Assembly: GCA_905182735.1 (NCBI GenBank)
Contig: CAJJCT010000008.1
Location: forward strand, 1-64,000
DNA length: 64,000 nt
Origin: Candidatus Marivariicella framensis
GTDB lineage: Bacteria; Bacteroidota; Bacteroidia; Flavobacteriales; Flavobacteriaceae
Direction: 5' to 3'
The number at the start of each line of letters is the position of its first letter. Position 1 is the stretch's first letter. A program made the translations under genes and the position numbers. The notes beneath the pieces were generated by a model. The model ran no database searches and was not told the origin of the DNA. It was given only the letters and a program-made list of their open reading frames with translations. Shown here piece after piece: positions 9,163-19,814 of this stretch.

Positions 9163-10152
9163 ATGCAAATGAAAAAAATTAAAAAAATTGGCGTTTTAAC
9201 TTCAGGAGGAGATGCTCCTGGAATGAATGCTGCGGTCAGAGCAGTAGTGAGATCAAGTGTATACAACAATATTGAGTGCTTTGGGATTTACAAGGGCTAC
9301 CAAGGAATGATTGAAGGATCAATTAAAAAATTAAATGCTAGAAGTGTAAATAATATAATTAATAAAGGAGGGACTGTGCTCAAAACAGCCAGGTGTCAAG
9401 AATTTTATAGTAAAGAAGGAAGACAAAAGGCATTTAATAAAATTAAAGAATATGAGATTGATGCACTTGTTGTAATTGGTGGTGATGGATCATTTACTGG
9501 TGCTATTCTTTTTACAAAAGAGCATAATATTCCAATTATAGGTATTCCAGGTACCATTGACAATGATATTTCAGGAACTAGCTTTACTATAGGATTTGAT
9601 ACGGCATTAAATACGGTAGTGGAATCAATTGATAAAATTAGAGATACTGCTATATCACATAATCGTTTATTTATAGTTGAAGTTATGGGTAGGGATGCTG
9701 GACACATTGCTTTAAATGCTGGAATTGGCGCTGGAGCAGAAGAAATTTTAATACCTGAAGAAAATATGGGGCTTGAAAGATTGTTAGAGTCGCTTAAAAA
9801 AAGTCAAAAGTCTGGAAAATCTTCAAGTATTGTAATGATTGCTGAAGGTGATAAAACTGGTAAAAATGTTTTTGAAATTGCATCATACGTAGAAAACAAT
9901 ATGCCTGAATACGAAGTGAGAGTTTCAGTTTTAGGTCACATACAAAGAGGTGGAGCACCTTCATGTTTTGATAGAGTTTTAGCATCGAGAATGGGAGTAC
10001 ATGCTGTTGATTCTCTTATAAGTGGAACTTATAATGTGATGGTTGGCATAAAAGATGATATTATGGTCATAAGTCCATTAGAAGAAGCGATAAAAGGACA
10101 AACTGAAATCAACAAGAATTTAATTCGTGTTTCAGAAATACTGTCTATATAA
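9163..10152 (+). CDS. pfkA: ATP-dependent 6-phosphofructokinase
   Basis: Phosphorylates fructose 6-phosphate in glycolysis. Motifs in order: TSGGDAPGMNAAVRA (N-terminal nucleotide site), VIGGDGSFTGA (GGDGS, the form typical of ATP- rather than PPi-dependent enzymes), IPGTIDNDISG with the catalytic Asp, MGRDAGHIAL, and LGHIQRGGAPSCFDR for the substrate. Length 329 residues, usual for the short bacterial type. Two start codons are possible, at 9163 and 9169 (MQMKKIKK). It is followed 30 bases later by gapA and then a sugar-kinase-like gene, a glycolytic run on one strand. Confidence 0.97.
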   Translation: MQMKKIKKIGVLTSGGDAPGMNAAVRAVVRSSVYNNIECFGIYKGYQGMIEGSIKKLNARSVNNIINKGGTVLKTARCQEFYSKEGRQKAFNKIKEYEIDALVVIGGDGSFTGAILFTKEHNIPIIGIPGTIDNDISGTSFTIGFDTALNTVVESIDKIRDTAISHNRLFIVEVMGRDAGHIALNAGIGAGAEEILIPEENMGLERLLESLKKSQKSGKSSSIVMIAEGDKTGKNVFEIASYVENNMPEYEVRVSVLGHIQRGGAPSCFDRVLASRMGVHAVDSLISGTYNVMVGIKDDIMVISPLEEAIKGQTEINKNLIRVSEILSI

Positions 10153-10161
10153 TTCATTTAA

Positions 10162-11181
<1,020 letters not shown>

Positions 11182-11183
11182 TT

Positions 11184-12047
11184 ATGATTTTAGTCGTAGA
11201 TAGTGGCTCTACTAAGACTGATTGGATTTCAATTGATGATATTGGATCAGTTTTATTTTCAACTCAGACCCTAGGTTTAAACCCTCAGGTTTTATCAAGT
11301 GCCATATTAAATGAAAGAATAATTAACAACTACGATCTTTATCAAAATAGAAATGAGGTGACTAAGCTTTTTTTTTATGGAGCAGGATGCGGTGTTAGCT
11401 CCTCTAAAAAAAGAATTGAGAAAATCTTTAGAGAAATTTTCTCTAACGCAGAATTAGACATTAAAGAAGACACCTATGCAGCTGTGTATTCTGCTTTCAA
11501 GCCAGGGGAGCCCTCTATAGTATGTATATTAGGTACAGGTTCAAATTGCACATATTATAATGGTAAAGACATTGAACAAAGAGTAGTTTCTTTAGGTTAC
11601 GTTTTAATGGATGAAGCAAGCGGTAATTTTTTTGGCAAACAATTGATAAGGAGTTATTACTTCAAAGAAATGACAGAAGAACACTCTAAAGCATTTGAAA
11701 ATGAGTTTAAGCTTGATCCAGATACTGTTAAAGAAAACATTTACAGGAAAGAAAATCCAAATACTTATCTTGCAACATTTGCCAAGTTTCTTATTGATAG
11801 AAAAAGTCATCCTATAATGAAAGGCATTATTCATAATGGGCTTAAAAGGTTTATAGAACATCAAATTTTACAGTTCAACAACAGTAGGGAAGTTCCAATT
11901 CATTTTGTGGGATCTATCGCGTTTTATCTTCAGGATGAAATAAAAGAAATACTAATTGAATATGAGCTAAGTATTGGAAGTATAATTAGAAGACCAATAG
12001 ATGGTCTTCTAAATCATCATAAATTACAAATAGATAATTTGATTTAA
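11184..12047 (+). CDS. BadF/BadG-type ATPase, probable N-acetylglucosamine kinase
   Basis: ASKHA-fold kinase of 287 residues. The phosphate-1 loop VVDSGSTKTDW opens the protein and the adenosine/phosphate-2 region ILGTGSNCTYYNG lies at about 113-125, followed by LGYVLMDEASGNFFG. Bacteroidota homologues are usually called N-acetylglucosamine kinases, which would fit recycling of wall sugar by the GH3 enzyme elsewhere in the window, but substrate specificity cannot be read here. It is tightly joined to gapA and convergent with ridA (2-base gap). Confidence 0.8.
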   Translation: MILVVDSGSTKTDWISIDDIGSVLFSTQTLGLNPQVLSSAILNERIINNYDLYQNRNEVTKLFFYGAGCGVSSSKKRIEKIFREIFSNAELDIKEDTYAAVYSAFKPGEPSIVCILGTGSNCTYYNGKDIEQRVVSLGYVLMDEASGNFFGKQLIRSYYFKEMTEEHSKAFENEFKLDPDTVKENIYRKENPNTYLATFAKFLIDRKSHPIMKGIIHNGLKRFIEHQILQFNNSREVPIHFVGSIAFYLQDEIKEILIEYELSIGSIIRRPIDGLLNHHKLQIDNLI

Positions 12048-12049
12048 CT

Positions 12050-12430
12050 TTAATCATGCGCAATCATACTTATTTCAACTCTTACATTTTTAGGTAGAGT
12101 CTTTACAGCTAATGTTTCTCTTGCTGGAGCTATTTCATTTTCAAAAAACTCTCCATAAACTTCATTTACGGACTGAAAATTATCCATATTGTTAAGAAAA
12201 ATTGTGCTCTTTACAACATTTTTAAAACTCATGTTAGCAGCATTTAAAACAGCTTTGAGATTTATCATTACCTGATTAACCTCTTTTTTAAGATCGTTTT
12301 TTATTAAATCCATTTTTGATGTTAATGGAATTTGGCCAGACAAGTATAAAATTCCATTTACTTTTACAGCTTGATTGTATGGTCCAATTGGTGCTGGAGC
12401 ATCAGAAGTTAGAATAATTTCTTTTTTCAT
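12050..12430 (-). CDS. RidA/YjgF family reactive imine deaminase
   Basis: Small trimeric enzyme (126 residues) that hydrolyses reactive enamines/imines made by PLP enzymes. Family features are visible: GPYNQAVKVNGILYLSGQIPL, the arginine of APARETLAVKTLP that binds the substrate carboxylate, and the closing VRVEISMIA. It starts 6 bases after the lptD stop and probably shares its transcript. Subfamily (RidA versus Rid1-7) is inferred only from overall resemblance. Confidence 0.93.
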   Translation of the reverse strand: MKKEIILTSDAPAPIGPYNQAVKVNGILYLSGQIPLTSKMDLIKNDLKKEVNQVMINLKAVLNAANMSFKNVVKSTIFLNNMDNFQSVNEVYGEFFENEIAPARETLAVKTLPKNVRVEISMIAHD

Positions 12431-12436
12431 AATTAT

Positions 12437-15067
12437 TTAATTTAATTTTCTGTCAGGTTCTCTGTTTTTTTCGTATTTAATATCACTTAATAATCCAGAT
12501 TTTATACCAATAAAAAAGTTCCAGGATGCTCTATTAGAAAAGGGAACCCAATCAAAACTCATTCTCCAGCTATTTAGATCTCTATCAAAACCTAAAGAGG
12601 TATATGTAAATCCTTTCCCTTTAAAATCATAACCAGAGGATGCTGATACTTGCCATTTTGGAGTTAAGGTAACGTTTGAGCTAAACATTAGTGAGTTATT
12701 TGATATTTCTCGTTCCTGCCTTCGATTACTATATGTAAAGGACCAGGCAACTTTAAAATCCCATGGTATCTTAGTTTTGTATAAAGGATATTTACTTTCT
12801 GATTGAGCCTCTTTAAATTGATTCATCCTTTTGCCATCTAATTTTACTGCTCTTCCAAATAAACCATCATTTCTTCCACCGCTAGAAGCTGTTTCCTTAT
12901 CCTTGGATTCTTCTTCTTCTCTATCGTTTTTTGAATCAGTTTCAAAATCTTTATTGGATATTGAATAGTTCATATTTATATTAGCACTAGTCATTCTTAA
13001 AAAAGATCCACCTGTTTTATAATTGAAGGTTCCGTATCTTCTTTTGTTTTCATCTAAAGCATATGGATCAAAAGTAGCTCCAAGGTTCATATTTAATTTA
13101 TTATTAAGAGCTTTAAATCCTGTTGACATTCTTACAGGAGACCACTTTAAGGAATCTGAAGACACATTGTAGCTTGTTGCAAAATTTAAATTATCAAGAA
13201 GTTTTATTTTTTTTGGATCTGTTTTTGTTGAGTCTTTGTCAGTTACCTTAGCTTCAAAAGAGTTATTAACTGTTATGCCAACATTACTGGAAAAAGAATT
13301 GCCTGGAGTACCAAACAAACCTCCTTCAAACCTTGAATAGGATGCAGTATTTCCGTCAGCATCTATTATGTATGTGTCATAATATTGGTCTTCAAAACTT
13401 GGATTATAGCTATATGAAATATTAGGCCTTATAGTATGTCTAATTGATTGAATTTTTTTATCCACACCGAAATTAAAAGTACCATAAATGGTAGTGCCAA
13501 TACTAGAGTTAAGGTTGTAGGTTCTAAAAGCATCAAATTTTCTTATTGTATCCTTAACTACTATTTCTGATTCTTCGTTATAATTGTTATATCTTATTGT
13601 TTGAGGAGTCCACACCTCTTGATATGAACTTCCAACAGAAATACTCAAGTGTTTTAATAATTTAAAATTTGTACTTAATGGAATATTATGTATCATTCCT
13701 GATCTAGCCTCTTTAAACATTTCGGATTTAAACAAATTATCTTCAGTAGTAATAATTCTATTTTCAGCCCTAGAAGTATATTGAAAATTTATGTTTTGTA
13801 AAATCCCTTTTTTACCTCCCTCTTTGGGTGCAAAAGGGAAAATCCTTTCCATATTTGTTTGAAGAGTAGGCAATGTTAAGTTTACATTTTTAGTTTGAGA
13901 ATTTTGCGACATAGCTGAAGTCATAGAAATATTAACTCTGGGAGAGCCAGGGAATGTTTTTGAATATGAAACTGAAGAACTTAAGTTGTTATTTAAGAAA
14001 TTAGGATTATTTAATTGATTAACGGATTGCTGATAATAATCACTACTTCCAAAGTTTACAGAAGCTGAAAATGTTGAGTAGGGAGAAGCTTTAGCATCTT
14101 TACTGTGAGACCACCTGAAGTTAAACACTGTAGATTTAGAATAGCCGGATAATCCTCTTTCACCACTAACTAAATTTTCATATCTAAAACTTAAATCTCC
14201 GTTATAGTTATACATCCTTTTATATTGGGTGTCTGCTCTAAAACCATAACTTCCATTTGTATAATAATCTCCAATTAGAGCAAGATTAAAATAATCAGAT
14301 AAATTAAAATAATATCCCCCATTCTGAATTGCATAACCTCGATTATTGTTTTCCCCAATTGAAGGGAAAATAAAGCCAGATGACTGGTTTTGAGTTGTAG
14401 GAAAGTATGCAAATGGAAGCATTACAGGAGTTGGGACATCAGCTATGTACATATTTGTAAACCCTGTCACTATCTTTCCTCCTGGAACAAGCTTACCTTT
14501 TCTTACTCTAAAATAATAATCAGCATCATCTAATTCACCTCCAGTAGTTACTTTTGCATCTTTAATATAGTAAACTGAATCATTTTGTTTTTTAGTGTAA
14601 TTTGAGTAGACATTCATTCCGCCCTGATCTGTTTTCGAATTCCATATTAGTGCTTTTTGTGTATCAAAATTATACCTAATTGAGTCAGGGTTTATTTCGT
14701 TAACACCCTGCTTAAAAAAAGGATATTGGACTAGTGTTCCACTTGTGTCTATAATTCTTCCTGCGTAGACTTCTTTTTCTTTATAGTCAAGAATTATTAT
14801 CCCAGAGCGAAGAGTTATGTCTCCATAATATAACTCAGCTTTATTATAGAGGTATAGTTTGTTTTCTTTTCTATTTATTCTAACATAATCCTCAGCATTA
14901 TATGTAATCATGTCAAGAAGAAGAGGGTTTTTAATATTAGTACTATCAAGAATTTGGGTATTTTGAACTTTAATATTATTTAGTTTTAATGAGTCAATTT
15001 GCCCATAGGAGGCTAAGCTCCATAAAAATATGAACAATGATGATGTATAACTAAACTTTGACTGCAA
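12437..15067 (-). CDS. lptD: LPS-assembly protein LptD (outer membrane)
   Basis: Outer-membrane beta-barrel that inserts lipopolysaccharide into the outer leaflet. The protein has 876 residues with a signal peptide (core LFIFLWSLASYG, then Q). Residues about 50-200 form the periplasmic OstA-like beta-jellyroll (LYYGDITLRSGIIILDYKEKEVYAG), and the remainder is a barrel with alternating aromatic strands, e.g. VPTPVMLPFAYFPTTQNQSSGFIFPSIGE, the conserved start of the barrel. It lacks the short length and Cys arrangement of enterobacterial LptD, as usual in Bacteroidota. Divergent from an amidase gene; downstream partner ridA. Confidence 0.9.
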   Translation of the reverse strand: MQSKFSYTSSLFIFLWSLASYGQIDSLKLNNIKVQNTQILDSTNIKNPLLLDMITYNAEDYVRINRKENKLYLYNKAELYYGDITLRSGIIILDYKEKEVYAGRIIDTSGTLVQYPFFKQGVNEINPDSIRYNFDTQKALIWNSKTDQGGMNVYSNYTKKQNDSVYYIKDAKVTTGGELDDADYYFRVRKGKLVPGGKIVTGFTNMYIADVPTPVMLPFAYFPTTQNQSSGFIFPSIGENNNRGYAIQNGGYYFNLSDYFNLALIGDYYTNGSYGFRADTQYKRMYNYNGDLSFRYENLVSGERGLSGYSKSTVFNFRWSHSKDAKASPYSTFSASVNFGSSDYYQQSVNQLNNPNFLNNNLSSSVSYSKTFPGSPRVNISMTSAMSQNSQTKNVNLTLPTLQTNMERIFPFAPKEGGKKGILQNINFQYTSRAENRIITTEDNLFKSEMFKEARSGMIHNIPLSTNFKLLKHLSISVGSSYQEVWTPQTIRYNNYNEESEIVVKDTIRKFDAFRTYNLNSSIGTTIYGTFNFGVDKKIQSIRHTIRPNISYSYNPSFEDQYYDTYIIDADGNTASYSRFEGGLFGTPGNSFSSNVGITVNNSFEAKVTDKDSTKTDPKKIKLLDNLNFATSYNVSSDSLKWSPVRMSTGFKALNNKLNMNLGATFDPYALDENKRRYGTFNYKTGGSFLRMTSANINMNYSISNKDFETDSKNDREEEESKDKETASSGGRNDGLFGRAVKLDGKRMNQFKEAQSESKYPLYKTKIPWDFKVAWSFTYSNRRQEREISNNSLMFSSNVTLTPKWQVSASSGYDFKGKGFTYTSLGFDRDLNSWRMSFDWVPFSNRASWNFFIGIKSGLLSDIKYEKNREPDRKLN

Positions 15068-15157
15068 GATGAAACCTCTTAAATTTGTATAGAATTTAAT
15101 AATAATTCAAAATTAAGGATATTTTTATAGTTCTCCTGATAATGTAACGTTAATGAA

Positions 15158-16240
15158 ATGAAAATCTTACACCTAAATTTATTAATATTTATAATAACTC
15201 CATGGATAATTCAATTCAACCACCCTATAAGCTCGTCTAAGAAATTTATTGTCGTGCTTGATGCTGGTCACGGTGGACGTGATACTGGCAATAATGGTAA
15301 TGGTTATTTAGAAAAAAAAATTGCATTGACAATTACTCTTGAAATTGGAAAATTACTATCCAAAGATAGGGAAATTAAGGTTATATATACTCGAAAAAAT
15401 GACAAGTATGTAGAGCTTAACAAACGTGCTCAAATTGCGAATGATGCTGATGCTGATTTATTTATTTCTGTTCATTGCGATGCGTTTGGATCTTCTAAAG
15501 CATTTGGAGCTGGAACTTTTGTTTTGGGATTGCATGAAAATGATCGAAACTTTAGAGTAGCTCAGAAAGAAAATTCAGTAATATTTATGGAGGATGATTA
15601 CGAAAAAAAATATGATGGCTTTGATCCTAACAATCCAGAATCTGTAATTAGCCTTTTGCTCATGCAAGAAGAGTATTTGGAGCAAAGTATTTTGGCAGCA
15701 ACTTCAATTCAAAATAGTTTTGTGAGCGTTCTTAAAAGAAAAGATAGAACAGTCAAACAAGCAGGTTTTTTAGTATTAAGAAACACCTATATGCCAAGTG
15801 TTTTAGTAGAAGCAGGTTTTTTGACAAATAAAAAAGAAGGAGCATATTTAAACTCATCAAAGGGCCAAAATTCAATTGCTAAAGCAGTTTCAAAGGCAAT
15901 AATTGAATATAAAAATAACATAAATAAATCTATAGAAAACTTTAATGTTTACAATGGTGATATTGACTTAAAAGTCACAAAAAAAATTTCATATAAAGTG
16001 CAAATTGCAGCAAGTAAAAATAAAATAGGAACTTTTCCTTATAATTTTAAAGGATTAAAACCAATACATAGAATTAATAATGGTATAATGTATAGATACT
16101 ATTATGGAGATTCTAAAAAATATAAGAATGCTAAAAGTGATTTAAGTAAAGCAATAAAAAAGGGTTTTAAAACTGCGTTTTTAGTTGCATTTTTGAATGG
16201 AAATAGTATATCAATAGAAGAAGCTAAAAAAAATGAATAA
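15158..16240 (+). CDS. N-acetylmuramoyl-L-alanine amidase with C-terminal SPOR-like domain
   Basis: Periplasmic Amidase_3 zinc enzyme that cuts the lactyl-amide bond of peptidoglycan at division. An N-terminal hydrophobic signal segment precedes VVLDAGHGGRDTG (first Zn His). The Glu of YLEKKIALT, the His of ISVHCDAFGS and the catalytic Glu of VLVEAGFLTN complete the site. After a linker, residues about 270-355 (KISYKVQIAASKN to FKTAFLVAFLNG) look like a SPOR domain, which binds denuded glycan at the septum. The gene is divergent from lptD and is followed by an MCE protein 43 bases later. Confidence 0.92.
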   Translation: MKILHLNLLIFIITPWIIQFNHPISSSKKFIVVLDAGHGGRDTGNNGNGYLEKKIALTITLEIGKLLSKDREIKVIYTRKNDKYVELNKRAQIANDADADLFISVHCDAFGSSKAFGAGTFVLGLHENDRNFRVAQKENSVIFMEDDYEKKYDGFDPNNPESVISLLLMQEEYLEQSILAATSIQNSFVSVLKRKDRTVKQAGFLVLRNTYMPSVLVEAGFLTNKKEGAYLNSSKGQNSIAKAVSKAIIEYKNNINKSIENFNVYNGDIDLKVTKKISYKVQIAASKNKIGTFPYNFKGLKPIHRINNGIMYRYYYGDSKKYKNAKSDLSKAIKKGFKTAFLVAFLNGNSISIEEAKKNE

Positions 16241-16283
16241 AATATTAAATCACGATTTAATTAAATTTAACTAGTTTTGTGTT

Positions 16284-17216
16284 ATGATTAAGTATTCCAA
16301 AGAAATAAAGTCTTTTTTTTTAGTTTTGATGGGACTTTTATTGTTTGTTTTTGGATATAGTTTTCTCAAGGGACAATCTTTGTTAAAAAGTCAAAAGATC
16401 TTATATACTATCTATCCAGAGATTGAAGGTTTAATTCCAGGAGCAAAAATAACTTTAAATGGTTTATCTATTGGTTCAGTAATAAAGGCTGATTTTCTAC
16501 CTGGAACAACAGATATATTAATTTCAATGAACATTCGCGGTGATATTAATTTTTCTAAATATAGTGAAGCAGTTTTATATGAAACTGGACTTATTGGTGG
16601 AAAAGCCATATCAATTGTGCCGAAATTTGATTCTGATAAGCCTGTAATTTCTGGCGACACATTAGTTTCTTTAATAAAACCTGGTTTTACCGAACTTGTT
16701 AACCGTCAAATTGCACCTTTACAAGAAAAAATAGAAAGCACTTTAACTAGTGTAGATTCCCTTTTCATTGGTGTTAGTAATGTTTTAAATGTGGACACTC
16801 AAAATAACCTAAAAAACACTTTAAAAAATCTTAGTATTTCTCTTGAAAATATTAATAATGCATCAGTTGTTCTGTCTAATCTTTTAGTCTCTAATCAAGA
16901 TAATTTCTCTACCACTATGGATAATTTATCTAATACTTCGAAGAACCTATCAATAATAACGGATTCTCTTACTGCAATTAATTTTTCACATACTGTTAAG
17001 CAATATGAAATCGTTGCTAATAATATTAATCAACTACTTCTGTCTTTAAAGGCAGGTGAGGGTTCAGCTGGTAAATTTTTGAAAAACGATAATGTTTATG
17101 ACAGATTAGATGATGCAGCCAGTGCGTTAGAGGACCTTTTAAATGATTTAAAACAAAATCCAAAACGATATGTTCAATTTTCAATTTTCGGAAAGAAAGA
17201 AAAATCTGAAAAATAA
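16284..17216 (+). CDS. MCE / MlaD family lipid-trafficking protein
   Basis: Membrane-anchored periplasmic protein of 310 residues: an N-terminal helix (FFLVLMGLLLFVFGYSFLKG), then one MCE domain at about 35-120 with the family run EGLIPGAKITLNGLSIGSV and ETGLIGGKAISIVP. A long Asn/Ser-rich coiled-coil-like tail with repeated NLS/NIN spacing follows. MCE proteins form hexameric rings that carry phospholipids between membranes. No mlaE permease or mlaF ATPase gene is adjacent, so partners must be encoded elsewhere. Its place beside lptD and the amidase suggests an envelope role. Confidence 0.9.
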   Translation: MIKYSKEIKSFFLVLMGLLLFVFGYSFLKGQSLLKSQKILYTIYPEIEGLIPGAKITLNGLSIGSVIKADFLPGTTDILISMNIRGDINFSKYSEAVLYETGLIGGKAISIVPKFDSDKPVISGDTLVSLIKPGFTELVNRQIAPLQEKIESTLTSVDSLFIGVSNVLNVDTQNNLKNTLKNLSISLENINNASVVLSNLLVSNQDNFSTTMDNLSNTSKNLSIITDSLTAINFSHTVKQYEIVANNINQLLLSLKAGEGSAGKFLKNDNVYDRLDDAASALEDLLNDLKQNPKRYVQFSIFGKKEKSEK

Positions 17217-17234
17217 TAATTGACTTCTTTAAAT

Positions 17235-18569
17235 ATGACATTTATACCTAACATTTTGTTTTTTATTGTTTTTTCAATTGGCTTGAGCCTTTTTGTAGTC
17301 AATATTAAAAAAGTAATCAGCAATATTAGATTAGGAAAAGATATTGATAGAAATGATCGTAAGAAAGAAAGGTGGATAAACATGACTCTCTTAGCTTTAG
17401 GACAATCTAAGATGGTTCATAGGCCTGTATCTGGTATTTTACACATTATAGTATATGTAGGATTTATTTTGATTAATATAGAACTGCTTGAAATCATAGT
17501 AGACGGTTTGTTAGGCACCCATCGAGTTTTTGCTCCTTATTTGGGTGGATTTTATAATTTTCTAATAGGAACATTTGAAATACTAGCCTTTCTAGTCTTT
17601 ATATCAGTTATTATTTTCTGGATGCGAAGAAATATAATTAAGTTAAAACGGTTTATGAATCCTGAAATGAAAGGTTGGCCAAAAAATGACGCAGATTTCA
17701 TTCTTTATTTTGAGATTGTTTTAATGTTTTTATTTTTATCAATGAATGCAACGGATGGATTATTGCAGGATTTAAATACTCCCCATTATTTGAAAGCGGG
17801 AGCTTATCCAATTTCAATATATTTACAGCCATTATATGATGGTTTTTCTCAGTCAGGTTTAATAGTTTTAGAACGCACTTTTTGGTGGTTACATATAATT
17901 GGAATTTTGATTTTTGCAAATTATTTATACTATTCAAAACATTTACATATTTTACTTGCATTCCCAAATACTTATTACGCTAACCTTGATTCAAAGGGAA
18001 AATTTAAAAATAATTCTAACGTCACAAAAGAAGTTAGGTTAATGATGGATCCAAACATTGACCCCTTTGCATCTGCCCCTTCTGAATCACCTCCAGAAAA
18101 GTTTGGTGTTTCTGATGTGATTGACATGAATTGGGTTCAGTTGCTTAATGCGTATACATGTACTGAATGTGGCAGATGTACTAGCGAGTGTCCCGCCAAT
18201 CAAACTGGAAAAAAATTATCACCAAGAAAAATAATGATGGATACACGAGATCGATTAGTAGAAGTTGGTGAGAATTACAGAAAAAATAAACAAAAGTTTA
18301 TTCCTGATGGAAAAGAATTACTTAATGATTATATTTCAACAGAAGAGCTTTGGGCCTGCACATCATGTAATGCTTGTGTTGAAGCTTGTCCTATTGGAAT
18401 TGATCCTTTATCTATTATTATGGATATGCGCCAATACTTAGTTATGGAAAAATCTTCAGCTCCTGGAGATTTAAATAATATGATGAGCAATATTGAGAAT
18501 AATGGAGCTCCGTGGCCCTTTAATAATCAAGATAGGTTATTGTGGGCAAATGAAGATCAAATTAATTAA
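17235..18569 (+). CDS. Membrane (Fe-S)-binding protein, heterodisulfide-reductase-related
   Basis: About 444 residues from the ATG at 17235 (a TTG five codons earlier is less likely). The N-terminal half has roughly five membrane helices resembling cytochrome b-like gamma subunits (FIPNILFFIVFSIGLSLF and later segments). The C-terminal half carries two 4Fe-4S motifs, CTECGRCTSECP and CTSCNACVEACP, each CxxCxxCxxxCP. Such proteins pass electrons from quinones or flavoproteins to CCG-domain partners, and a CCG protein gene lies two genes downstream. The physiological donor and acceptor are unknown. Confidence 0.88.
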   Translation: MTFIPNILFFIVFSIGLSLFVVNIKKVISNIRLGKDIDRNDRKKERWINMTLLALGQSKMVHRPVSGILHIIVYVGFILINIELLEIIVDGLLGTHRVFAPYLGGFYNFLIGTFEILAFLVFISVIIFWMRRNIIKLKRFMNPEMKGWPKNDADFILYFEIVLMFLFLSMNATDGLLQDLNTPHYLKAGAYPISIYLQPLYDGFSQSGLIVLERTFWWLHIIGILIFANYLYYSKHLHILLAFPNTYYANLDSKGKFKNNSNVTKEVRLMMDPNIDPFASAPSESPPEKFGVSDVIDMNWVQLLNAYTCTECGRCTSECPANQTGKKLSPRKIMMDTRDRLVEVGENYRKNKQKFIPDGKELLNDYISTEELWACTSCNACVEACPIGIDPLSIIMDMRQYLVMEKSSAPGDLNNMMSNIENNGAPWPFNNQDRLLWANEDQIN

Positions 18570-18578
18570 TAAATTATT

Positions 18579-19022
18579 ATGCAAAAAGAAGAAGTGGAAA
18601 ATTATTTACATAAAAAAGTAGAGGATGGAGAAATTGTTAGCCCTGTTTTGCCAGATGGAGTTAAAAACTATTTAATTGACATTGATGGAACTATTTGTGA
18701 TGATATACCAAATGAGGAGCCAGAAAGAATGGGAACAGCAGAGGTTTATCCAGACGCTTTACTAACTTTAAATAAGTGGTATGAAGAAGGTCATCTTATT
18801 TGTTTTTTCACTTCCCGAGTAGAATCCCATAGAGAAGTAACATCTGAATGGTTAAAGAAAAACGGATTTAAATATCACAGCCTTCTTATGGGTAAGCCTA
18901 GGGGGGGTAACTATCATTGGGTTGATAATCATCTTGTTAAGGCAACACGTTATAATGGAAAATTCACTGATTTGGTTGAAAAAGAAGTAACTATTGAAGT
19001 GTTTGATGATGATAATTCTTAA
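18579..19022 (+). CDS. HAD superfamily phosphatase-like protein
   Basis: Small (147 residues) cytosolic HAD-fold protein. Motif I is LIDIDGTICDD (DxDGT nucleophile region). Motif II is CFFTSR, and the C-terminal GKPRGGNYHWVDNH supplies the Lys and acidic metal-binding residues of motifs III and IV. Bacteroidota homologues are often labelled phosphoheptose isomerase, a label nothing here supports: there is no SIS fold. It lies between the two Fe-S protein genes with 9- and 10-base gaps and is very likely co-expressed with them. Substrate unknown. Confidence 0.8.
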   Translation: MQKEEVENYLHKKVEDGEIVSPVLPDGVKNYLIDIDGTICDDIPNEEPERMGTAEVYPDALLTLNKWYEEGHLICFFTSRVESHREVTSEWLKKNGFKYHSLLMGKPRGGNYHWVDNHLVKATRYNGKFTDLVEKEVTIEVFDDDNS

Positions 19023-19032
19023 AAATTAAGAT

Positions 19033-19812
19033 ATGCAAATACCTACTTTAGCTTCTATGGCTGCAGAGGGCAAAAAACCTGATGTTCTTTTTTGGGTTGG
19101 TTGTTCTGGAAGTTTTGATGAAAGAGCAAAAAAAATAACAAAGGCATTTATTAAAATATTAAATCATTCAGCTATTTCTTATGCTGTTCTTGGTCCTGAA
19201 GAAAGTTGTACTGGTGATCCAGCAAAACGATCAGGTAATGAATTTTTATTTCAAATGCAGGCTATTGCTAATATTGAGGTTATGAATGCTTATGAGGTTA
19301 CAAAAATAGTTACAACCTGTCCTCATTGTTTTAATACTCTTAAAAACGAATATCCGGAATTAGGTGGAGATTATCAGGTTCAACACCATACTCAGTTTCT
19401 TAAAAAATTACTTGATGATGGAAAGATAACACTTGAAGGAGGAAGTTTTAAAGGTAAGCGAATCACATTTCATGATCCCTGCTATTTGGGAAGAGCAAAC
19501 AAAGTTTATGAAGCTCCAAGAGATTTAATCAAGAAATTAGATGCTGAGTTAGTTGAAATGAAAAACTGTAAGTCTAAAGGCTTATGCTGTGGTGCGGGTG
19601 GCGCTCAAATGTTTAAAGAACCCGAAAAGGGGAATAAAGACATTAATATTGAAAGAACTGAACAGGCTATCGATTCAAAACCCGATATAATAGCAACGGG
19701 TTGCCCTTTTTGTAATACAATGATGACTGATGGTGTCAAAAACAAAGAAAAAGAAGATTCTTTACCGGTTAAAGACATTGCAGAATTAATAGCTGAAGCT
19801 GAAGATCTATAA
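19033..19812 (+). CDS. CCG-domain (Fe-S)-binding protein, HdrB-like
   Basis: Soluble 259-residue protein with two cysteine-rich CCG-type domains: WVGCSGSFDERAKK with TCPHCFNTLKNEYP in the first, and FHDPCYLGRANKVYE, CCGAGGAQMF and TGCPFCNTMM in the second. In HdrB, LutA and GlpC relatives these hold unusual 4Fe-4S clusters and take part in thiol/disulfide or lactate/glycerol-phosphate redox chemistry. The membrane Fe-S protein gene two positions upstream is its probable electron-transfer partner. A 2-base gap separates it from the next gene. Confidence 0.88.
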   Translation: MQIPTLASMAAEGKKPDVLFWVGCSGSFDERAKKITKAFIKILNHSAISYAVLGPEESCTGDPAKRSGNEFLFQMQAIANIEVMNAYEVTKIVTTCPHCFNTLKNEYPELGGDYQVQHHTQFLKKLLDDGKITLEGGSFKGKRITFHDPCYLGRANKVYEAPRDLIKKLDAELVEMKNCKSKGLCCGAGGAQMFKEPEKGNKDINIERTEQAIDSKPDIIATGCPFCNTMMTDGVKNKEKEDSLPVKDIAELIAEAEDL

Positions 19813-19814
19813 AA

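Noticed and set aside
18579-19022. Phosphoheptose isomerase for the 147-residue HAD protein
   Set aside because: The DxDGT motif and C-terminal acidic/Lys motifs point to the HAD fold, and no SIS-domain features are present.
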